Assembly: GCA_045046905.1 (NCBI GenBank)
Contig: JASFYU010000039.1
Coordinates: 1-31,333 of the forward strand
Source: JASFYU01 sp045046905
GTDB taxonomy: Bacteria > Bacteroidota > Bacteroidia > Flavobacteriales > Flavobacteriaceae
Reading direction: 5' to 3'
DNA length: 31,333 nucleotides
Shown here: positions 1 through 8,613 of the stretch, piece after piece
Layout: every line of letters begins with the position of its first letter
Position numbering within the stretch: position 1 is the stretch's first letter
Notes under the pieces: generated by a model
Seen by the model: the letters and a program-made list of their open reading frames with translations, nothing else
What the model was told of the DNA's origin: nothing
Databases searched by the model: none
Made by a program: the position numbers and the translations under genes

Positions 1-2
1 TG

Positions 3-2237
3 GGAACGGGTGTCGTCCCAAAAGCCGTTCAGGAAGGCCTGGCGGAAGCTACTTGGTACCAACCTTCAATTCCCAGAGAAAAAATGAGGGAACTTTTAGT
101 GCGAAAAGACGGTCCGGCCATTCGCGATACGCTAATTTGGTTCGCTTTGCTTATCGGATTTGGTTATGGTATTTATGTGCTTTGGGGTACATGGTGGGTC
201 GTCATTCCCATTATGCTCTATAGCGTAATTTACGCTTCCACTTCCGATTCGCGTTGGCATGAGAGTAGTCACGGTACCCCTTTCAAGACCGATTGGATGA
301 ACAATTGGCTTTATGAAATTGCTTCCTTTATGGTCTTTCGGCAATCGGTGCCTTGGCGATGGAGCCATACAAGGCACCATAGCGATACCCTTGTCGTGGG
401 TAGAGATCCAGAGATTGCGGTACCACGCCCTCCCAACATCAAGCGAATGCTATTAGGTCTTGTGGGTTTAAAAAACGGCCCCATGGAAGCCCGCAAGATG
501 TTGATGCACGTTGTGGGCAAAATTGAAAAGCAGGAGAAAACCTACATTCCCGAATCTGAATATGGTAAGGTTTTCTTTATCGCCAGGGTATATATGGGAA
601 TCTATTTGACCGTCATCGGTCTTGCGATTTATTTTCAGACCTGGTTGCCATTGTTCTACATCGGGTTGCCCACGCTGTTGGGTTCATATCTATTGACTAT
701 TTATTCATTGACGCAGCACGCTGGGCTTCAGGAAAACGTTCTCGACCATCGGTTGAATTCGCGTACCATATATATGAACCGCATCAATCGATTCCTCTAT
801 TGGAACATGAACTATCATGTTGAGCACCATATATTTCCGTTGGTGCCTTATCACAACCTTCCGAAACTGCACGAATTGATTAAGGATTACTGTCCGAAAC
901 CGTACAACGGATTGATAGAGACCTATAAGGAAATCATACCGGCCTTATTGAAACAGATTAAAGACCCCTACTATTACGTAAAACGTGAACTACCAATCGT
1001 TCCAGAAAGTGAACCGGAACAACAGGTACATAGGTTCGTTGGACGTGTGGAAGACCAAGTAAATGGAATAGTCAAAGTTTGCACCACAGAAGATCTTGCC
1101 GAAGGTGAGGTAGTACGTTTTGATTGTGACGAGGATACCTACGCGATTTACAAAACCGATGGGGGTAAGTACTATGCCACAGACGGCATTTGTACCCATG
1201 GTAGCACACATTTGGCCGAAGGTCTTGTTATTGGCGAACTTATTGAGTGTCCGAAACATAATGGTCGTTTCAGTATTGTGGATGGCTCCGTACAACGTGC
1301 CCCCGTTTGTGCAGGACTCAGAACCTATACCGTAACCGAAGAAAAAGGCACAATTTGGATCAATCTGAATTCTGCGGGCGGTGCGGGCCTCAAAGAATCC
1401 GAACAGGCCGTACAATTTAAGGTAATCAGCAACGATAACGTGGCCACGTACATCAAAGAACTGGTTATTGAGCCTTTGTATACCGAAAAGATTTTTAGAT
1501 ACCGGTCTGGAGATTACATTCAACTGGAAATCCCTGCCTATCGCGCCACTTTTGCACAAATGCATATCAATGCCCCTTATAACATGGTCTGGAAAAATCA
1601 AAACCTCTTTCACCTGCACGTGAACAATATGACCAAGACCCGGAGAAACTATTCAATGGCAACGAACCCCAAGGTTGATAAACAGTTGCGTTTCAATGTG
1701 AGGATTGCGCTTCCGCCCGAAGGCCTCGTTTGCAGCGCGGGTATTGGCTCTTCTTATGTATATGGACTCAAACCGGGCGACACCATTAATGTGATGGGGC
1801 CGTTCGGGGATTTCCACCTGAAGGATACTGAAAAGGAAATGGTATATATTGGCGGAGGTGCGGGAATAGCACCTTTGCGTTCTCATTTATCCTATCTATT
1901 CGAAACTTTAAATACGGAACGAACAGTCACTTTTTGGTATGGGGCGCGCTCAAAACAGGAAATTTATTATGAGAATTATTTTAGGAAGTTGGAAGCGCAG
2001 TTTCCCAATTTCAGTTTTCATATCGCCCTATCGGATTCGCTTCCCAAAGATAATTGGAGCGGCCATACCGGATTTATCCATGAAGTGGTTCGGCGTGAAT
2101 ATTTGGAGGAACACGACCATCCGGAAGAGCTAGAATATTATCTCTGTGGCCCTCCGATGATGATACAGTCCGCAAAATTTATGCTTAAAAGTGAGTATTG
2201 TGTTGATGAAAAAAACATCGCCTACGACGAATTTTAA
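3..2237 (+). CDS. MocD-MocE-MocF-like fusion oxygenase (membrane di-iron desaturase fold + Rieske ferredoxin + FAD/NAD reductase), 5' partial
   Basis: The reading frame is open from position 3 with no stop, so the true start lies upstream and the Met at 84 is probably internal; residue numbers below count from that Met. Residues 1-300 are a fatty-acid-desaturase-fold membrane domain with three histidine boxes: HESSH (H59, H63), HTRHH (H95, H98, H99) and HVEHH (H245, H248, H249), separated by hydrophobic segments. Residues about 325-425 are a Rieske [2Fe-2S] domain with C370/H372 and C389/H392. Residues about 440-717 are a ferredoxin-NAD reductase module with the FAD motif RRNYS, the nucleotide motif GGGAGIAP and a CGPPMM ending. 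In rhizobial rhizopine catabolism, separate MocD (desaturase-like), MocE (ferredoxin) and MocF (reductase) form an oxygenase system proposed to demethylate 3-O-methyl-scyllo-inosamine. Here all three modules are one chain that could carry electrons from NAD(P)H to its own di-iron site. The substrate is unknown. A fatty-acid or lipid hydroxylase is the main alternative. Confidence 0.85.
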   Translation, partial: GTGVVPKAVQEGLAEATWYQPSIPREKMRELLVRKDGPAIRDTLIWFALLIGFGYGIYVLWGTWWVVIPIMLYSVIYASTSDSRWHESSHGTPFKTDWMNNWLYEIASFMVFRQSVPWRWSHTRHHSDTLVVGRDPEIAVPRPPNIKRMLLGLVGLKNGPMEARKMLMHVVGKIEKQEKTYIPESEYGKVFFIARVYMGIYLTVIGLAIYFQTWLPLFYIGLPTLLGSYLLTIYSLTQHAGLQENVLDHRLNSRTIYMNRINRFLYWNMNYHVEHHIFPLVPYHNLPKLHELIKDYCPKPYNGLIETYKEIIPALLKQIKDPYYYVKRELPIVPESEPEQQVHRFVGRVEDQVNGIVKVCTTEDLAEGEVVRFDCDEDTYAIYKTDGGKYYATDGICTHGSTHLAEGLVIGELIECPKHNGRFSIVDGSVQRAPVCAGLRTYTVTEEKGTIWINLNSAGGAGLKESEQAVQFKVISNDNVATYIKELVIEPLYTEKIFRYRSGDYIQLEIPAYRATFAQMHINAPYNMVWKNQNLFHLHVNNMTKTRRNYSMATNPKVDKQLRFNVRIALPPEGLVCSAGIGSSYVYGLKPGDTINVMGPFGDFHLKDTEKEMVYIGGGAGIAPLRSHLSYLFETLNTERTVTFWYGARSKQEIYYENYFRKLEAQFPNFSFHIALSDSLPKDNWSGHTGFIHEVVRREYLEEHDHPEELEYYLCGPPMMIQSAKFMLKSEYCVDEKNIAYDEF

Positions 2238-2248
2238 TCTTTAGAGAA

Positions 2249-3232
2249 ATGGAAAAAAGACCCTTCGGAAAAACAGGATTCATGACCACACCTATAGCCT
2301 TCGGTGCAATGCGGATTACGGAGAACGGGAAAGGTGTATCCGAAGCACTATTAAATGCACTAGAAAAAGGAATCAACTTTGTCGATACTGCTAGAAACTA
2401 TGGAGAAAGCGAACGTATCGTTGGGGCAACTTTAAAGGAATGGAGCGGTAATCGTCCGTTCATAGCCACCAAGGTAAAACCACGCGACGTAACCAATTGG
2501 CGTTTTTACGTTCCATTGGAAGAACAATTTACTCCCGAAAGCATTACCGAGTCGGTCGAGACCAGCCTCAAAACGTTGGGCGTTGATTGTTTGGACCTCG
2601 TACAACTGCATCAATGGTACTATCTTTGGGGAGAACGTCCCGAATGGTTGGAAACCCTCAAAAAATTGCAATCGCAGGGAAAGTTACGTTTCATCGGGGT
2701 AAGTGCCCAAGACCATGAACATGATGCTGTTTTGAAACTCATTGACGAAAATACCGTCGATGCCGTGCAGCTATTTATGAACGTGTTTGAATCACGGCCG
2801 TTTGTAAGTGCCGTTCCGTTATGTGAACAAAGGGGTGTCGGGGTCATTGCCCGTTGTATCTATGACCACTCGGGTTCGTTGGCCGTTGGGGGCAATAGAG
2901 AAGTGCTCACACAAGATGTAAAAATGTCCAACGCCTCCTCGGAAATCGTTATGGAATATATCAATCGCATTGAAAAACTGAAAACCGAAATTTGCATACC
3001 GCATGGTATGACCCTTTCAGAACTGGCGGTGCGCTTCGCATTGAGCGGCAGAGCAGTATCAAACGTAACCACATCAATGTCGTCACCAAAACGCGTAGAC
3101 CAGGCTATAGATGCTGCCAAAAAGGGGCCATTGCCCGAAGCTGTTTTTCAACAGGTATGTCGCGAACATGTGTGGGTAAAGAATTTCTACTACTTTAGCA
3201 AGTCAACCGTCGAAGGCAACAAAACCAAATAA
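2249..3232 (+). CDS. aldo/keto reductase
   Basis: This is a 327-residue aldo/keto reductase, a single TIM barrel that interconverts a carbonyl and an alcohol with NAD(P)H in the cytoplasm. The catalytic tetrad is visible as D46 and Y51 (VDTARNYGESE), K75 (ATKVKP) and H121 (LVQLHQW). Length is normal for the family and no break is seen. It starts 11 bases after the oxygenase stop and its own stop abuts the next start, so the three genes very likely share a transcript. By context it may reduce or oxidise a sugar carbonyl produced or exposed by the upstream oxygenase. The exact substrate cannot be read from sequence. Confidence 0.9.
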   Translation: MEKRPFGKTGFMTTPIAFGAMRITENGKGVSEALLNALEKGINFVDTARNYGESERIVGATLKEWSGNRPFIATKVKPRDVTNWRFYVPLEEQFTPESITESVETSLKTLGVDCLDLVQLHQWYYLWGERPEWLETLKKLQSQGKLRFIGVSAQDHEHDAVLKLIDENTVDAVQLFMNVFESRPFVSAVPLCEQRGVGVIARCIYDHSGSLAVGGNREVLTQDVKMSNASSEIVMEYINRIEKLKTEICIPHGMTLSELAVRFALSGRAVSNVTTSMSSPKRVDQAIDAAKKGPLPEAVFQQVCREHVWVKNFYYFSKSTVEGNKTK

Positions 3233-3910
3233 ATGGAGGGTGGAATTACCAAAGTAAGTCTGGTATTCGACGATGGTTTTATCAAAAGCTGTCTTCGTAT
3301 AGCTGAAATATTCGAGGCCCGTAACCTATCGGCAACATTTGCTGTGCTTGTCAACCATGAAGGTTTTATGCCAGATTTTTCCAAAGGTGATTTCGACCTT
3401 TGGAACCAATTACAAAATCGTGGTCACGTGATTCATCCGCACGGTTTTGACCATGCTGATTTGTCTAAAATTCCTTTTAAGGAAGCCAAGGCCAAAATAG
3501 ATGCCTGCTTGGATTATTTTACAGACCACCTAAGTGGTTTTGATGTAAAAAAAAGTGTCTACCATCTTACGTACAACCGATCTACCCACGAAGTGGATGC
3601 CTATCTGCTGTCGAAAGTCAGGGCGATCCGTACCACCGGTATCGAAGGCAAGGTGGGTTCGGGTATGAATGGCAAAACCGAAATAGAAAGTAGAATATTC
3701 AACTGTTCTTGGTACGGACCCGAGCCTTGTGGCGAACACTTTATGGACACTATAAAGATAGCTGAGAAAAAGCAACCTGAAATGATGCTATATATGCTTC
3801 ATGGACTAGATGATGAAGGCTGGGGGTCAATCCGAAGTGATTCGCTAGAACGAGCCTTGGATTACATCATTCGTTCACCCTTATTGAATTTCGCTGATCT
3901 TTCTGCTTGA
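3233..3910 (+). CDS. polysaccharide deacetylase-fold protein (NodB/CE4-like)
   Basis: This 225-residue protein has the NodB-homology hallmarks near its N terminus. They are VFDDG (D13, D14), matching the catalytic-base/metal Asp pair, and an H70-x3-H74 motif inside HPHGFDHADL, matching the metal-binding HxxxH of carbohydrate esterase family 4. There is no signal peptide, so it is probably cytoplasmic, which is unusual for cell-wall deacetylases and fits a small amide or ester substrate. The start codon directly follows the preceding stop (TAAATG), implying translational coupling with the aldo/keto reductase. A late motif LHGLDDEGWG may supply further active-site residues. Deacetylation of an acetylated sugar or cyclitol is a plausible role, but the substrate is unknown. 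Confidence 0.75.
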   Translation: MEGGITKVSLVFDDGFIKSCLRIAEIFEARNLSATFAVLVNHEGFMPDFSKGDFDLWNQLQNRGHVIHPHGFDHADLSKIPFKEAKAKIDACLDYFTDHLSGFDVKKSVYHLTYNRSTHEVDAYLLSKVRAIRTTGIEGKVGSGMNGKTEIESRIFNCSWYGPEPCGEHFMDTIKIAEKKQPEMMLYMLHGLDDEGWGSIRSDSLERALDYIIRSPLLNFADLSA

Positions 3911-3960
3911 AGAATTTCAGTAAACTATCTGCATAATTACTCTTTAGCTAACATATAGAT

Positions 3961-4301
3961 TTACGATACAGAGGTATCAAAAAAATGCATACTCAAAGTC
4001 CCGGACAGGCACCATTTACGGTAATGATAATAGACCGACTGCCAGGTCAGCACTTTTTCGTCGAACAGCGCCTTGACCGGCAACTGGTTCCATTGTGCCC
4101 CTGATTTAAGCTTGTACAGTATCGCATTGACGATCTCGGCCAAGGGCACCGTCGGGGGGAAACCCCGTTTTGTTCTAGGAATATATGAGACAATCTCCAT
4201 TTCTATTATATCTTTGTGGAGTACAGTGTACATATAGGGTTGTGCTTGAATATTTTACGTGTGGTAACGCAAATATCCACAACCCTTTCTTTCGATCCAA
4301 A
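3961..4301 (-). mobile_element. IS5-like insertion sequence remnant, copy A (5' end and first 90 codons of transposase)
   Basis: The minus-strand frame 4233-3961 encodes about 80 residues of an IS5-type transposase N-terminal domain, recognisable by the stretch EIVNAILYKLKSGAQWNQLP and a YYHYRKW helix. It ends in unrelated residues (MHFFDTSVS), so the catalytic DDE domain is gone. Upstream of the start is a hairpin, then the 19-base sequence CCCTTTCTTTCGATCCAAA (4283-4301), which recurs exactly, in the opposite orientation, at 21169-21187 in copy B. Those 19 bases probably mark part of the original left end. The element cannot transpose by itself. Confidence 0.8.
4237..4285. repeat. hairpin just upstream of the IS5-like transposase start, copy A
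   Basis: GGGTTGTG at 4237-4244 pairs exactly with CACAACCC at 4278-4285. Inner bases (GAATATTT against AAATATCC) extend the stem imperfectly. It lies between the conserved IS end and the transposase start codon at 4233. Copy B has a hairpin at the same place with different stem bases. Confidence 0.65.
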
Positions 4302-4386
4302 AAAAGCTTAAACCACTTCATATATTTAACTGTCCTGTACTGTCTGATTTTGTTATTAAAAAAAAGTTAATCTAGATTTTCCTTTT

Positions 4387-5439
4387 TTATATCGAATTAC
4401 CTATCCCAACAAGCACTACAGATAATAAGATTACAACAACCCCTATGGTTATCGTCCATTTGGTTTTTGTTGCGACACCCTTCCATTCTTTGCGATAAAT
4501 CCCCCACATGTTAGCGGTTAGTATGATGGTTGACATGTGCAATATCCATGAACTGGCACCATTTCCCAATTTACTTTCTCCCATTCCGTAGAAAAAGAAT
4601 TGTAAAAACCAGATACCTCCTGCTAAGGCAGAGAACATAATATTCTTTGCTATAGGGGTGGACTTATTTGTGAAATTTGTATAGGATTTATTTTTGACAC
4701 TTAAAATAGTAGTCCAAATTAAATTGGTGGTGACCCCACCCCAAAGAATAACCACAAAAGTTACATTGTTTTGATACAGCGGATTAAAACCTGCTTCTAC
4801 TGCAGCGTCTGCTAAGGGTTTTCCTGCCTCTATTCCGAAATTAAAAAAAGAACTCAGAATTCCTGAGAGTACACCAATGGCAAGGCCTTTATATAAACTG
4901 AATTCAGCAATCGTTTTTTTCTTTTCTTCTTCAGAAAGTTCGTTTTCTTTCATCATTCCTGCTTTCCCGGAAATAGCAATACCAATCAAACAAACCAGCA
5001 CCCCTAAAAGTACCAATTGCCCCCCAGACGTTGCCATCATATCTGTAAATGAAATTTTCCCCTCCGTCGGATTCAGGTTATAGTAAATCGAAGGAACGAT
5101 TGCCCCAAACGCTGCACAAAACCCAAGTACAACGGAGTTTCCTAAAGACATTCCAAGGTATCTTATGCCGAGTCCATATGACAAGCCTCCAACTCCCCAA
5201 AGAAGGCCCATGAGAAAGGTAAAAGTTACGATGTCATTGGAGCTTGCTGCAATAATATCCATAAAACTGGGTACCGTTAACCATGCGGCTAAGGGGGGTA
5301 TAATTAGCCACGAAAATGTTCCGCCAACTATCCAGTAACTTTCCCATGCCCATCCTTTAACTTTGTTGTAAGGCATGTAAAAACTTCCTGATGCGATCCC
5401 TCCAATTGTATGGAATATGATTCCTAATATTGCTTGCAT
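4387..5439 (-). CDS. rhaT: L-rhamnose/proton symporter, RhaT family
   Basis: This 350-residue inner-membrane protein has about ten hydrophobic helices. Its features are those of RhaT: the N-terminal stretch GGIASGSFYMPYNKVKGWAW, a WGVGGLSYGLGIRYLGMSLG segment and a central GVLSGILSSFFNFGIEAGKP segment. E. coli RhaT is of nearly identical length. RhaT imports L-rhamnose with a proton. The gene is intact and is the most downstream gene of the minus-strand rhamnose module, next to a decayed glycosidase gene whose remains start 9 bases upstream. Together with a GH78-like rhamnosidase and an L-rhamnonate dehydratase it makes rhamnose the likely sugar. Import of a related 6-deoxyhexose or a methylated rhamnose is not excluded. 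Confidence 0.92.
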   Translation of the reverse strand: MQAILGIIFHTIGGIASGSFYMPYNKVKGWAWESYWIVGGTFSWLIIPPLAAWLTVPSFMDIIAASSNDIVTFTFLMGLLWGVGGLSYGLGIRYLGMSLGNSVVLGFCAAFGAIVPSIYYNLNPTEGKISFTDMMATSGGQLVLLGVLVCLIGIAISGKAGMMKENELSEEEKKKTIAEFSLYKGLAIGVLSGILSSFFNFGIEAGKPLADAAVEAGFNPLYQNNVTFVVILWGGVTTNLIWTTILSVKNKSYTNFTNKSTPIAKNIMFSALAGGIWFLQFFFYGMGESKLGNGASSWILHMSTIILTANMWGIYRKEWKGVATKTKWTITIGVVVILLSVVLVGIGNSI

Positions 5440-5448
5440 ATAATTGTG

Positions 5449-6021
5449 TTATTTATAATTAATTGTTGTAGGTATAGTAAGCGGCAATGTTAACCATGCT
5501 AATCCCACCTGCCTCTTCATATGGCTTATACTGTTACCTTCAGGTGCGTCGTAAAACATTGCGAGTCGTTTACCAACCTGTACTACTGATGGAAGTCCAA
5601 TACATTTTTTTGACCAGTTACATTTGGTGTACCCAAATAGAACATGTGCCACTGGTCATCATCAAGATAGGTCACACCATAAGCAGCAGATTTCAAGTCG
5701 TCTTCACCGGTTTTGCCAAAATCAAGGATCGGCCTTTTTTTTTCAATTTATAAGGTCTTTGCTTGTGACAAGGGAATTTAGCCACCCTTTTGGGCCTGCT
5801 GCATCGTAGTGCATATAGTAAGTCCCTTTGTCTTCGAAAAGCCAAACATCCCGGGTTCCAAGTATATCGCATTTGTCAGGTCCATCACCAAATCGGAGCA
5901 CAATTCCATGATCTTTTGCATCCATTCTTAACATTGCTTCTGTCCGGCCGTCAGCATATTTTTGAGCAGTTACTGAAAAGGTTGAGATTAAGACCATTAC
6001 AACTATAAAAAACTTTTGCAT
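5449..6021 (-). pseudogene. decayed secreted beta-propeller glycoside hydrolase-like gene
   Basis: The gene begins at 6021 with a signal peptide (FFIVVMVLISTFSVTAQ) and a propeller-type segment containing ILGTRDVWLFEDKGTYYMHY. It stops at a TGA at 5743-5745. The reading resumes in another frame (RPILDFGKTGEDDLKSAAYG, then YLDDDQWHMFYLGTPNVTG) and stops again at a TAG at 5583-5585. It resumes once more as GLPSVVQVGKRLAMFYDAPE. Such DxWxF/YYMHYDA patterns occur in five-bladed propeller glycosidases (GH43/GH117-like), so the ancestor probably cleaved an algal glycan, but the family cannot be fixed. The total length is below that of the usual enzyme, so the 3' part is also missing. Confidence 0.75.
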
Positions 6022-6065
6022 TTCTCTTCGTTATTAATTAGGCTATGTTCTAAAATACGGCTGAA

Positions 6066-6275
6066 CTAGTGCCTGTTCTCCACATTTCCCATGCGGACTG
6101 CCCTGCAAGGGCATAATGGGCAAAGGCCCTGAGCCGTTGGTTGTTGTTCTTTATCCGCTCCATTACCATGAACCAGTTCAATTCGTATTGTTTTTGTTAA
6201 AAGATTGTGTTCTGAAATGGTTGCATGTGCTGAGACTGCAAAGAACAGCACCCATAAGATTAAGATATTTCGCAT
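6066..6275 (-). pseudogene. remnant with signal peptide, function not recognised
   Basis: A 69-codon frame starts with a credible signal peptide (MRNILILWVLFFAVSAHA) but soon turns into a low-quality sequence (LCPLCPCRAVRMGN). The overlapping minus-strand frame reads ERIKNNNQRLRAFAHYALAG, which looks more protein-like. A frameshift after about 35 codons in a formerly longer secreted protein would explain both. I do not recognise the family. It lies between two other gene remains and the isomerase gene. Confidence 0.4.
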
Positions 6276-6299
6276 AGCTTTTTTAAATTTTTACTTTGT

Positions 6300-7148
6300 T
6301 TAAGTACTTAATTGATTTAGTAACTCAAGAAGCCGCATTGTTTCCGAAACATTATCAGTTCTGTTGCATCCCTCCCAATCTACATGCACATATTCCAGAC
6401 ATGTAAATCCTAAAAATCCTATTTCTTTAAATCGGGATACAATAGTCCCAAAATCAATTTCATTTTCGCTTACCATGGTTTGAAGCTTTCCTTTTGCACC
6501 TCCTCTGGCATGAAAATGCGAGGCATACGGAATCAATGGGTGGACAGATTCATTGGTTTGGCCCTGATAAATAAAATGGCCATAATCCAGTGTTAGGGTA
6601 ATTCCGGGACAATCTTCGATAAATTTCAAAGTGCTAACAGCATCTGGTAATATAGAACCAACATGTGGTTCGATAGCGTAAACGAGGCCGTAATCTTTGG
6701 CTTTTTCTACCCTCCAGAAAGTTTCTTCACAAGCTCTTTTCCAATCATCTTTATTTGTTTGACCTTCATGCAATACTCCTGGCAAGCCTGTCATATGCAC
6801 ACAACCCAGAGTTTTGGTGAACTCTAAAATCTTTTGAAAAATAGTTCGATTGCTTGCTCGGATAGCCTTATCTGGTGTATTTGCTGCTGCTACCGGTGGA
6901 TCTACACCCGTTTGCAAAAAAACATCTGCAGGTTCAAGTCCAATTTCCATAAGTTCATGAGCAAGTCGCTTTCCTTCTCCAATAGGGTTTTTCGCAATAT
7001 GGCTGGGGAAATGGTGCGATCGCCCTTCAAAAACACCAAGATCCACGGCATCAATCCCTAACAGTTTAATTAACTGTAGCACTTTATTATGCGGGAGTAA
7101 TGGAAAAGTGAAATCAGCACACGAGTATTTATTTTTCATGATATCCAT
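6300..7148 (-). CDS. sugar phosphate isomerase/epimerase (AP-endonuclease-2 TIM barrel)
   Basis: This 282-residue cytoplasmic protein has the xylose-isomerase-like TIM-barrel fold. Likely metal ligands are E160 (YAIEPHVGS), D188 (LTLDYGHF), H213 (HFHARGG) and E252 (CLEYVHVDWEG). The family isomerises, epimerises or dehydrates sugars and cyclitols, and inositol and rhizopine pathways use members of it. Two starts are possible. The Met at 7148 overlaps the upstream gene by 13 bases, and the Met at 7139 sits in a classical ATGA stop-start overlap, which I find equally likely. Either way translation is coupled to the solute-binding-like gene, so both should act on the same ligand. The substrate is not predictable. 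Confidence 0.85.
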   Translation of the reverse strand: MDIMKNKYSCADFTFPLLPHNKVLQLIKLLGIDAVDLGVFEGRSHHFPSHIAKNPIGEGKRLAHELMEIGLEPADVFLQTGVDPPVAAANTPDKAIRASNRTIFQKILEFTKTLGCVHMTGLPGVLHEGQTNKDDWKRACEETFWRVEKAKDYGLVYAIEPHVGSILPDAVSTLKFIEDCPGITLTLDYGHFIYQGQTNESVHPLIPYASHFHARGGAKGKLQTMVSENEIDFGTIVSRFKEIGFLGFTCLEYVHVDWEGCNRTDNVSETMRLLELLNQLST

Positions 7149-8296
7149 GGTTTATTTTTTTGTTTACGGCTCTCTAGATGGCAAACGCCAATGGTCTCCC
7201 AAGCCTTGTTTGATGATATTTCTCCCATGATGAATTGCTGTAGCGGAACGCCTGCTTTTTCTTGCAATGGAACATAGCCATTGTATCTCGGACGAATCAA
7301 TGCACGCTCATGTGACAAATAACTATCTGAAAGAAACCCACCTGTAAAATCTTTTAAATTTTCGGAATCCCATGCTTCTTTCCGAACGGGTTGCCCACCA
7401 GCATAGGTATAAATTTTAGACTGTACTTCTGAACTCGCACAGTACAATGAAAAATCGAGTGCCAGTTCAGTCTCTTTGCATCCCGAAGAAATCGAAATCC
7501 CCGTACCCCCTAAAATACTTCTCAACGGACTGCCATTGAGCTGGATCAAATTGCCATATCGCAGGGGCTTTTCAGTAAAAGACGACCTGCAATAATTACC
7601 GTAACTATAGGCAAATGGACAATAGGAAAACCTGTCTTCCAAAGTCATTAATTCTGCAATTTTGATTGGATTCCAATTGCGTATTTCTCTTGGCATGGGT
7701 TCTGCCAGACGCTTTAGCAATGACATCGCCTCAATGGCCTTTCCTTTTTCGGCAATAATATCTGAATTTTCAAAAGGATGTGCCTCCAATGCATGAAGCA
7801 GCATTAACCAGTTTAAAAACAAGTCTGCTCCAAATCCGGGCATGACCACATGTTTTTTGTCTGCCAATGAAATTAAATCATCCCAATTATTAGGTAATTT
7901 CAAGTCATTTCTGCGCATCAAATCTGGTCTCCAACTTGGAACCGGGGTAGCTCCATCAATAGGAATAGCCATTAATTTATTATTGAAAACATAACTCTCA
8001 AAAGATGCCCCTAGACAATTTTGTTCCAGATCATTCCATTGATCTTTAGTCATGTGTTTTTTTTGATCGATAATCAGGTTGCGGTCAAAACAAAATTCAG
8101 CCCATGGATGATCAATGACTATCAGGTCATATTCGTTTATAAGCTGGTCTATTGGTTTGTGCCCAAATTCGTCAAGTGTACGCTTGTCCCAATGAATACG
8201 AACTCCAGGATTCAGTTCCTCGTATCGTTGGGATACCGCGACTAATGGTGGGAATGCCCTGCTGTGATCCCATGTTATACCCTTAATGGTTTTCAT
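7136..8296 (-). CDS. solute-binding-protein-fold protein without signal peptide
   Basis: This 386-residue protein resembles family 1 extracellular solute-binding proteins of sugar ABC importers. It opens with GITWDHSRAFPPLVAVSQRY, continues with a PIDQLINEYDLIVIDHPWAE segment and has hinge and ligand-region features such as NGSPLRSILGGTGISISSGC. It starts directly with MKTIKGITWDHSRA and has no signal peptide or lipobox. The frame upstream hits a stop within seven codons, so no longer N terminus is available. No ABC permease or ATPase is present in the window. It therefore probably stays in the cytoplasm, perhaps as a ligand sensor or carrier, or is an orphan left after loss of its transporter. 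Its stop overlaps the start of the isomerase gene. Confidence 0.75.
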   Translation of the reverse strand: MKTIKGITWDHSRAFPPLVAVSQRYEELNPGVRIHWDKRTLDEFGHKPIDQLINEYDLIVIDHPWAEFCFDRNLIIDQKKHMTKDQWNDLEQNCLGASFESYVFNNKLMAIPIDGATPVPSWRPDLMRRNDLKLPNNWDDLISLADKKHVVMPGFGADLFLNWLMLLHALEAHPFENSDIIAEKGKAIEAMSLLKRLAEPMPREIRNWNPIKIAELMTLEDRFSYCPFAYSYGNYCRSSFTEKPLRYGNLIQLNGSPLRSILGGTGISISSGCKETELALDFSLYCASSEVQSKIYTYAGGQPVRKEAWDSENLKDFTGGFLSDSYLSHERALIRPRYNGYVPLQEKAGVPLQQFIMGEISSNKAWETIGVCHLESRKQKNKPWIS

Positions 8297-8341
8297 AGTT
8301 CTATATTTTTATAAAGGAGGGTTCTTAAAATCACTTTTTTA

Positions 8342-8592
8342 TTATAATTTAAAATCATCATCCACAGCTTTGATTTCATAGCTTCCTGCTTGAAATTCAA
8401 ATACAATAAAATCGCCTGATTTTGAATCATATGAGTTCTTGCTGTTAGCACCAATTAATTTCCCACTCCCCATATATCCAATTAAATATATTCTAATTCT
8501 TCAAGTTTAAACTTCAAAATTAAATCGTTATCTGAAAGTTCAAATTTTGTCAATTTATTAATCCAGTTAAAATCTTTTAAATTCAATTTATT
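8342..8592 (-). pseudogene. C-terminal remnant of a lost glycoside-hydrolase-type gene
   Basis: This 317-base gap is not empty. Reading from 8592, an open stretch (LKDFNWINKLTKFELSDNDL) runs to a stop after LEELEYI. The next frame continues without a gap as LIGYMGSGKLIGANSKNSYD and ends with GDFIVFEFQAGSYEIKAVDD at a stop at 8342. Endings of this type (a beta-sandwich closing with GSYEI) are common in Bacteroidota glycosidases and lyases. The parent gene was on the same strand as its neighbours; only its tail, with one frameshift, is left. Confidence 0.5.
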
Positions 8593-8613
8593 TTTTAAAA
8601 ATACTTATCTCCA

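Noticed and set aside
990..1619. Long minus-strand open frame inside the fused oxygenase gene.
   Set aside because: It has no recognisable domain and is antisense to a gene with clear motifs, so it is a chance frame.
84..2237. Taking the Met at 84 as the true start and the protein as an ordinary fatty-acid desaturase.
   Set aside because: The frame is open back to position 3 with protein-like sequence (TWYQPSIPREK), and the Rieske and reductase domains point to a MocDEF-type system. Lipid substrates remain possible.
7136..8296. A normal ABC sugar importer locus.
   Set aside because: No signal peptide, permease or ATPase is present; only the binding-protein fold is supported.
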